Assembly: GCA_023376005.1 (NCBI GenBank)
Contig: CM042181.1
Coordinates: 25,723,117-25,787,116 of the forward strand
Reading direction: 5' to 3'
From: Doryteuthis pealeii
Taxonomy: Eukaryota > Mollusca > Cephalopoda > Myopsida > Loliginidae
DNA: 64,000 bases
The position numbers were made by a program, and so were the translations under genes. Below the pieces are notes generated by a model that saw only the letters and a list, made by a program, of their open reading frames with translations, ran no database searches and was not told the DNA's origin. Below, in pieces: positions 63,065-64,000 of the stretch (the first letter of the stretch is position 1; each line of letters begins with the position of its first letter).

Positions 63065-63585
63065 ACACTTGTACATTGTAGTTCTTTTCAAAGATGTTTT
63101 ACTTTAGTGATGTTAGTATAAAAACTGAGATAATAATGATTCATGTTTTCAATATGGCTATTGAAAGAAACAATATCATGGGACAACATTGTATAACTAA
63201 TCCATATCATCTGCCTGATGAATATATAATTGCTCATCAAAAGGATATCTCTACAATAAATCAAATCAGTGATGCTGATAGTTTTTTGGTTTAATGCATC
63301 ATTGGACACACATATTTACTTTGAATGAGTCCATCGGAAAATTTATGGGTCCCAACTAAAGCCGTCTAACTCCTACCTTGTAACCTATCCTGTGTAATCA
63401 ATTTCTGAGAAACTATTGAAATGTATTTACAGCTAGCTTGAAATGGTGAGGGAAGAAAAAAAACAAACACTGGGATGCATGGATATGATTTTACTGTGCT
63501 CCTTTAGATTTTTGTACGTCAGAGACACATGACGCGTACCTATCAGCATCTCGGCAAATGTATCAATTTACAATCGTTATTTTAT
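63065..63585. other. No gene recognised; small open frames on both strands
   Basis: A 66-aa plus frame (63,094-63,294) and a 73-aa minus frame overlap; neither resembles a known protein. Confidence 0.35.
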
Positions 63586-63589
63586 AGAA

Positions 63590-63935
63590 CAGATATTGTC
63601 TACAACGTATTCTACACATTCGTTGATAAAGTGCCCAACAGTCGTGCTGGATTGTGCTGACATGAACAACATGTTCTCCATTGTCTGTGAGAGGCGCCTT
63701 CGTTGGCTTGGACATGTCAGGAAAATGGATGCATCCCAAAAGATCTTTTTTAAAAGGCTCCCAATCGATTGGTAGACCACGGTCTGCAGGAGAGCTGAGG
63801 ATATGCTATATTGACAAACATGTGGGAGGTAGATGTAAAAAATAGAGTGGTCTGGTGCCTCAACGTGAGGCAGAGAGGAGAGTAGCCTATGAAAAGAGAG
63901 AGAGAGAGAAGCCAGCAGCCCCAGAAAGCATCACA
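63590..63935 (+). pseudogene. LINE ORF2 C-terminal fragment, second lineage
   Basis: Plus strand: DMNNMFSIVCERRLRWLGHV, RKMDASQKIFF, then a stop near the GRP.G-like position and CRRAEDMLY, AERRVAYEKRERE. 'RRLRWLGH..RM' is the conserved motif after the thumb of RTE/CR1-like reverse transcriptases. Frameshifts; reverse transcriptase absent. Confidence 0.65.
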
Positions 63936-64000
63936 GTTTGACCTTGTGCAGATGCAGATACAATTTTTATTTTGGACACTACGCCATCATCCTTAGTGGA

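Noticed and set aside
1..64000. A defence island or bacterial-type gene cluster
   Set aside because: No operon structure, ribosome-binding sites or long open frames; all content is of eukaryotic repeat type.

Overview
This is eukaryotic, AT-rich, intron/intergenic-type DNA that is almost entirely transposon debris and simple repeats. No intact protein-coding gene, rRNA or functional tRNA gene can be supported. Long (AT)n tracts, tRNA-derived SINEs of the kind described from octopus, cephalopod-like CA/TA-rich stretches and many 3' fragments of non-LTR retrotransposons suggest a mollusc, most likely a coleoid cephalopod such as an octopus. That assignment is inference from repeat style, not from a marker gene.

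Layout. 0-2.6 kb: a non-LTR retrotransposon C-terminal remnant, a small Helitron-like element and dispersed repeats. 2.6-3.77 kb: a 30-bp minisatellite. 4-17 kb: repeat families A, B and C (C is tRNA-headed), octopus-type SINEs, mariner transposase pieces and Helitron-like copies. 17.3-22.4 kb: several decayed LINE fragments, one nested in another, a hAT-like MITE inside a mariner remnant, and a LINE linker fragment. 22.7-25.7 kb: a SINE with a (TA)n tail, a CA/TA-rich tract and a 1-kb 5'-truncated LINE with the YADD reverse-transcriptase motif and a C2H2 tail. 26-27.2 kb: a Tc1/mariner-type transposase remnant interrupted by a palindrome and by a 191-bp MITE with a perfect 8-bp target duplication. 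27.2-31 kb: palindromic elements and head-to-tail Helitron-like copies. 32.8-38.2 kb: a fold-back element, a tandemly repeated tRNA-derived SINE and more LINE 3' ends. 38.2-41.7 kb: AT-rich sequence with duplications and a TIR element. 43.5-50.97 kb: the dominant feature, about 76 copies of a 99-bp satellite. 51-64 kb: B repeats, a LINE tail resembling the restriction-like-endonuclease type, a long inverted repeat with arms of more than 500 bp, mariner/Tc1 remnants, a MITE and LINE fragments.

Nothing here works as an operon or pathway. The value of the window is structural: a young homogeneous satellite, long hairpins that could give double-stranded RNA (relevant if this is a cephalopod, where A-to-I editing is extensive), hammerhead-like CTGANGA...GAAA cores in fold-back repeats, and Helitron-type termini sitting exactly at the edges of (AT)n microsatellites. 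Family letters A-H are local labels given here by comparing copies within the window; they are not database names.
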